A DNA stretch of 7,561 nucleotides from Peptostreptococcaceae bacterium (GTDB lineage Bacteria; Bacillota_A; Clostridia; Peptostreptococcales; Anaerovoracaceae), in NCBI GenBank assembly GCA_016650135.1, contig JAENWH010000079.1, forward strand, positions 1 to 7,561, written 5' to 3'. Within the stretch, counting starts at the first letter, position 1, and every line of letters begins with the position of its first letter. The translations under genes were made by a program, and so were the position numbers. Positions 6,033-7,561 of the stretch are shown piece by piece. The notes beneath the pieces are model-generated. The model saw only the letters and a list, made by a program, of their open reading frames with translations. It did not search any database and had not been told where the DNA came from.

Positions 6033-6055
6033 AAATATGTCGTTTTCTATTTAGG
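6030..6055. promoter_or_regulatory. Perfect inverted repeat overlapping the XRE gene ribosome binding site
   Basis: CCTAAATA (6030-6037) and TATTTAGG (6048-6055) are exact reverse complements separated by 10 bases. The left arm shares three bases with the AGGAG site of the XRE gene. As DNA it is a good candidate operator for that regulator. As RNA the stem could hide the ribosome binding site. The arms are nearly all A-T, so the DNA-operator reading is favoured. Confidence 0.55.
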
Positions 6056-6402
6056 TATGAATGTATGCGTATCACTTCAAGATAGTAGGATTCTTTTGAA
6101 TTTTCTCTATTATCAACTAGCATCAACTGAACTGAGTAATATGATTATGGTATTTTATATATGATTAGAATAAAGAAAAGTTTTATAGTTTTATGATTGT
6201 GATATGCTGTTTTTTTTAACGAGGAAGGTACATAATTAGGTAAATAATTACCCACAGGCGGACATATAGTCTTACTGTCCACCTAAAGTTGTGTTAAGAT
6301 CTGAACTCAGATTCATGTTTGTATCAACATAGTGTAATTGGTGTTACATTGTAGAGTATTGTATGTTAAAATTAAGTTTTTATTAAATAAAAAGGGATTT
6401 TC
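6056..6402. promoter_or_regulatory. Divergent intergenic region with clustered inverted repeats
   Basis: No credible gene was found here. Three inverted repeats stand close together: GGTAA/TTACC (6239-6252, four-base loop), AGGCGGACA/TGTCCACCT (6256-6264 and 6276-6284, one mismatch, 11-base loop), and ATCTGA-AC-TCAGAT (6299-6312). A T8 run lies at 6211-6218 and a Shine-Dalgarno-like GAGGAAGG at 6221-6228 has no start codon behind it. A weak promoter for the membrane-protein gene can be proposed as TTGGTG (about 6339-6344) and TATGTT (6362-6367), or with TAAAAT (6367-6372) as the -10 box. The repeats lie upstream of this promoter, so they could be operators or part of a small structured RNA. 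Confidence 0.35.
6392..6397 (+). promoter_or_regulatory. Ribosome binding site that fixes the TTG start of the membrane gene
   Basis: AAGGGA ends five bases before TTG 6403. No ATG in frame is as well placed, and the TTG start gives the short positive N-terminus (MKKL) expected before the first membrane segment. Confidence 0.6.
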
Positions 6403-7350
6403 TTGAAAAAGCTATGTTCTATTATTACTAATAAATTTGTTCTCATTTATTCAATTTCTACCCTTATTATGATTCTAATTTATTTCTTTGCTAAATCAAA
6501 AAATATAATATTATTTGTTTTAAGCGAGATACAAATCATGTATGTTTTTTCAGCCTCTTCGCAAGTCATTGGAAGTATGTATGGATTATCAGTTGCCGGA
6601 TTTGTTTTTATATCAAATTCTTTGGACAAGAAAGAGCAAGAAGATAGTAGCTATGAAGATATTATTCCTCTAATTAAAAAAGAAACTTATCAAATAACCT
6701 GGTTTATGAGTATATTTGTTTTTATTGCTATTCTTTTTAGCCTCATGATTTTATTGGGATTTGATAATAATTATAAGTATTTTATAACTTTCTTAAATAT
6801 AACCTTTATACTTATAATACATGCGATTGCTATAATTATTACATTTGTCATTGTCATATTAGACCCAAATAAAATAAAAAAAGTTAGTAAGACAATTGTG
6901 AAAAATATATCTAAGAATAAACAGGAATACTTCTCCGAGGATGATGCAAAAAATATATCTAAGAATAAACAGGAATATGTCTCCGAGGATGATGCGAAAT
7001 ATATATCTAAGGATAAAGTAGAACCTGGAAATTATGAAAGATTTTTGAGAGATTTTATATCAGTAGAGAACATGTTAAAAGAATATTTCAATAATAATAT
7101 AGAAAAGTTGAACAAGCCAAATATTCAGTCTTTTTCAAAATATAATAGAAAAAATTTTTCAAATAGTAAAATTTCATTTTTGTTATATGATAGCAAGATT
7201 ATTACCCATAAATTATTAGAAGAATTATTAACTTTAATCAAATTTAGAAATGCCTTAGTTCATAATAATAACATAACAGTTGATTCTAATATGCGAAATT
7301 TAGCATATCAAGTGAAGACTGAGCTTAGCTCAGCTATTGAACATAAGTAA
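6403..7350 (+). CDS. Multi-pass membrane protein with HEPN-like R-x4-H tail
   Basis: The product of 315 residues has hydrophobic segments at about 11-30, 35-72 (broken, perhaps one or two spans), 98-118 and 127-152, all in the N-terminal half. The C-terminal half is soluble and probably cytoplasmic. It begins with a 16-residue tandem repeat (167-182, 183-198 and a partial third copy), a likely flexible linker. It ends in a helical domain with LLEELLTLIKFRNALVHNNN. R282-N-A-L-V-H287 is the R-x4-H motif that forms the active site of HEPN-domain RNases, placed, as usual, near the end of a long helix. HEPN toxins cut RNA in toxin-antitoxin, abortive-infection and CRISPR-linked systems, so a membrane-tethered RNase acting in defence is the working guess. 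No antitoxin gene is adjacent inside the window. The gene is markedly more AT-rich than its neighbours, a sign of transfer. The motif is short; a non-catalytic helical domain is possible. Confidence 0.65.
   Translation: MKKLCSIITNKFVLIYSISTLIMILIYFFAKSKNIILFVLSEIQIMYVFSASSQVIGSMYGLSVAGFVFISNSLDKKEQEDSSYEDIIPLIKKETYQITWFMSIFVFIAILFSLMILLGFDNNYKYFITFLNITFILIIHAIAIIITFVIVILDPNKIKKVSKTIVKNISKNKQEYFSEDDAKNISKNKQEYVSEDDAKYISKDKVEPGNYERFLRDFISVENMLKEYFNNNIEKLNKPNIQSFSKYNRKNFSNSKISFLLYDSKIITHKLLEELLTLIKFRNALVHNNNITVDSNMRNLAYQVKTELSSAIEHK
6901..7018 (+). repeat. 48-bp in-frame tandem repeat
   Basis: Two copies of a 48-bp unit (6901-6948 and 6949-6996) differ at only four positions; about 20 bases of a third copy follow (6997-7018). 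Because 48 is a multiple of three, each unit adds 16 residues (KNISKNKQEY then F/V-SEDDA) to the linker between the membrane part and the R-x4-H domain. The near identity suggests recent duplication by slippage, and copy number may vary between strains. Confidence 0.9.
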
Positions 7351-7539
7351 AAAAAATTATCAAATAATACCCTAGCGTAAACGAACGTTTAATGGTGATT
7401 AAAATCCTATAGAAAAAGCCTGGTAAGGGATGAGTAAAGAATAACTTACCCATTTACCGACCATATACAATCTCTTACTTGATTTCTATATACTATTGAC
7501 CTATTGTTGTATCATGAAGATGTTCTACAGGAGACATTC
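7351..7539. promoter_or_regulatory. Intergenic region before the last gene, with a 6-2-6 palindrome
   Basis: TAAACG-AA-CGTTTA (7378-7391) is a perfect inverted repeat with a two-base spacer. GGTAAG (7422-7427) and CTTACC (7445-7450) form a second, weaker pair. No T-run terminator for the preceding gene was found. TTGACC at 7496-7501 resembles a -35 box, but no well-spaced -10 box follows it, so the promoter of the next gene is unassigned. Confidence 0.3.
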
Positions 7540-7561
7540 ATGAATACCAGACAGGTTGAAA
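7540..7561 (+). CDS. Start of a gene cut by the window end
   Basis: ATG 7540 is preceded at six bases by AGGAG (7529-7533), a strong ribosome binding site, and reads MNTRQVE before the window ends. Seven residues are too few to assign a family. The start is believable because of the site and the 190-base gene-free stretch before it. It lies on the same strand as the membrane-HEPN gene and might belong with it, but the intervening distance suggests its own promoter. Confidence 0.55.

Noticed and set aside
5952..6164. Plus-strand ORF of 70 codons
   Set aside because: It overlaps the start and operator region of the XRE gene, and its internal ATG has no properly spaced ribosome site.
7319..7333. 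CTGAGC-TTA-GCTCAG hairpin as terminator of the membrane gene
   Set aside because: It lies inside the coding sequence and is followed by an A run, not a T run, on the plus strand.

Overview
The window is AT-rich bacterial DNA made up mostly of accessory genes: defence-type proteins, small regulators, decayed gene pieces and one integration scar. The host is uncertain. Clear Shine-Dalgarno sequences (AGGAG, GGAGA), several TTG starts, a lipoprotein with a relaxed lipobox and a DUF4468-like body fit a Gram-negative host, perhaps a spirochaete. The strong ribosome binding sites argue against Bacteroidota, the other group where DUF4468 is common. This is inference from a few features.

Left part (1-3495). 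A two-gene plus-strand operon encodes an EcoRI-family adenine-N6 DNA methyltransferase (135-1223) and, 2 bases later, a DUF262 protein with a C-terminal HNH nuclease domain (1226-2389). Together they look like a non-classical restriction-modification or modification-linked defence pair. A hairpin with a short T run follows (2461-2480). A convergent gene for a small DUF4468-like lipoprotein lies beyond it (2596-3105, minus). Bases 3106-3495 hold no gene. They contain three direct copies and one inverted copy of ACTGTT, arranged like integrase arm sites.

Junction (3496-3601). The 3' half of a tRNA-Val(CAC), from anticodon loop to discriminator base, is followed by a strong terminator; the 5' half is missing. 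This is what the distal attachment site (attR) of an element integrated into a tRNA gene looks like. It places the methyltransferase/HNH pair on the element, with 3538 onward being the older flank.

Right part (3538-7561). The minus strand carries a decayed 53-residue zinc-ribbon-like gene, an unrecognised 274-residue conserved-looking protein, and a 57-residue ORF overlapping that protein's start by ATGA. A start-less N-terminal fragment of an IclR-type regulator lies on the plus strand at 4871-4993. Two minus-strand regulators follow: an excisionase-type winged-HTH protein (5000-5413) and a double-XRE protein (5531-6019). Each has an inverted repeat touching its ribosome binding site. On the plus strand, 6403-7350 is a very AT-rich gene for a multi-pass membrane protein with a cytoplasmic tail ending in an R-x4-H motif, suggesting a membrane-anchored HEPN-type RNase. 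It has an in-frame 48-bp tandem repeat and a cluster of inverted repeats upstream. A new gene starts at 7540 and runs off the window.

The region reads as a tRNA-associated integration hotspot with layers of old and newer insertions. The best candidates for something undescribed are the methyltransferase/DUF262-HNH pair and the membrane-HEPN gene.
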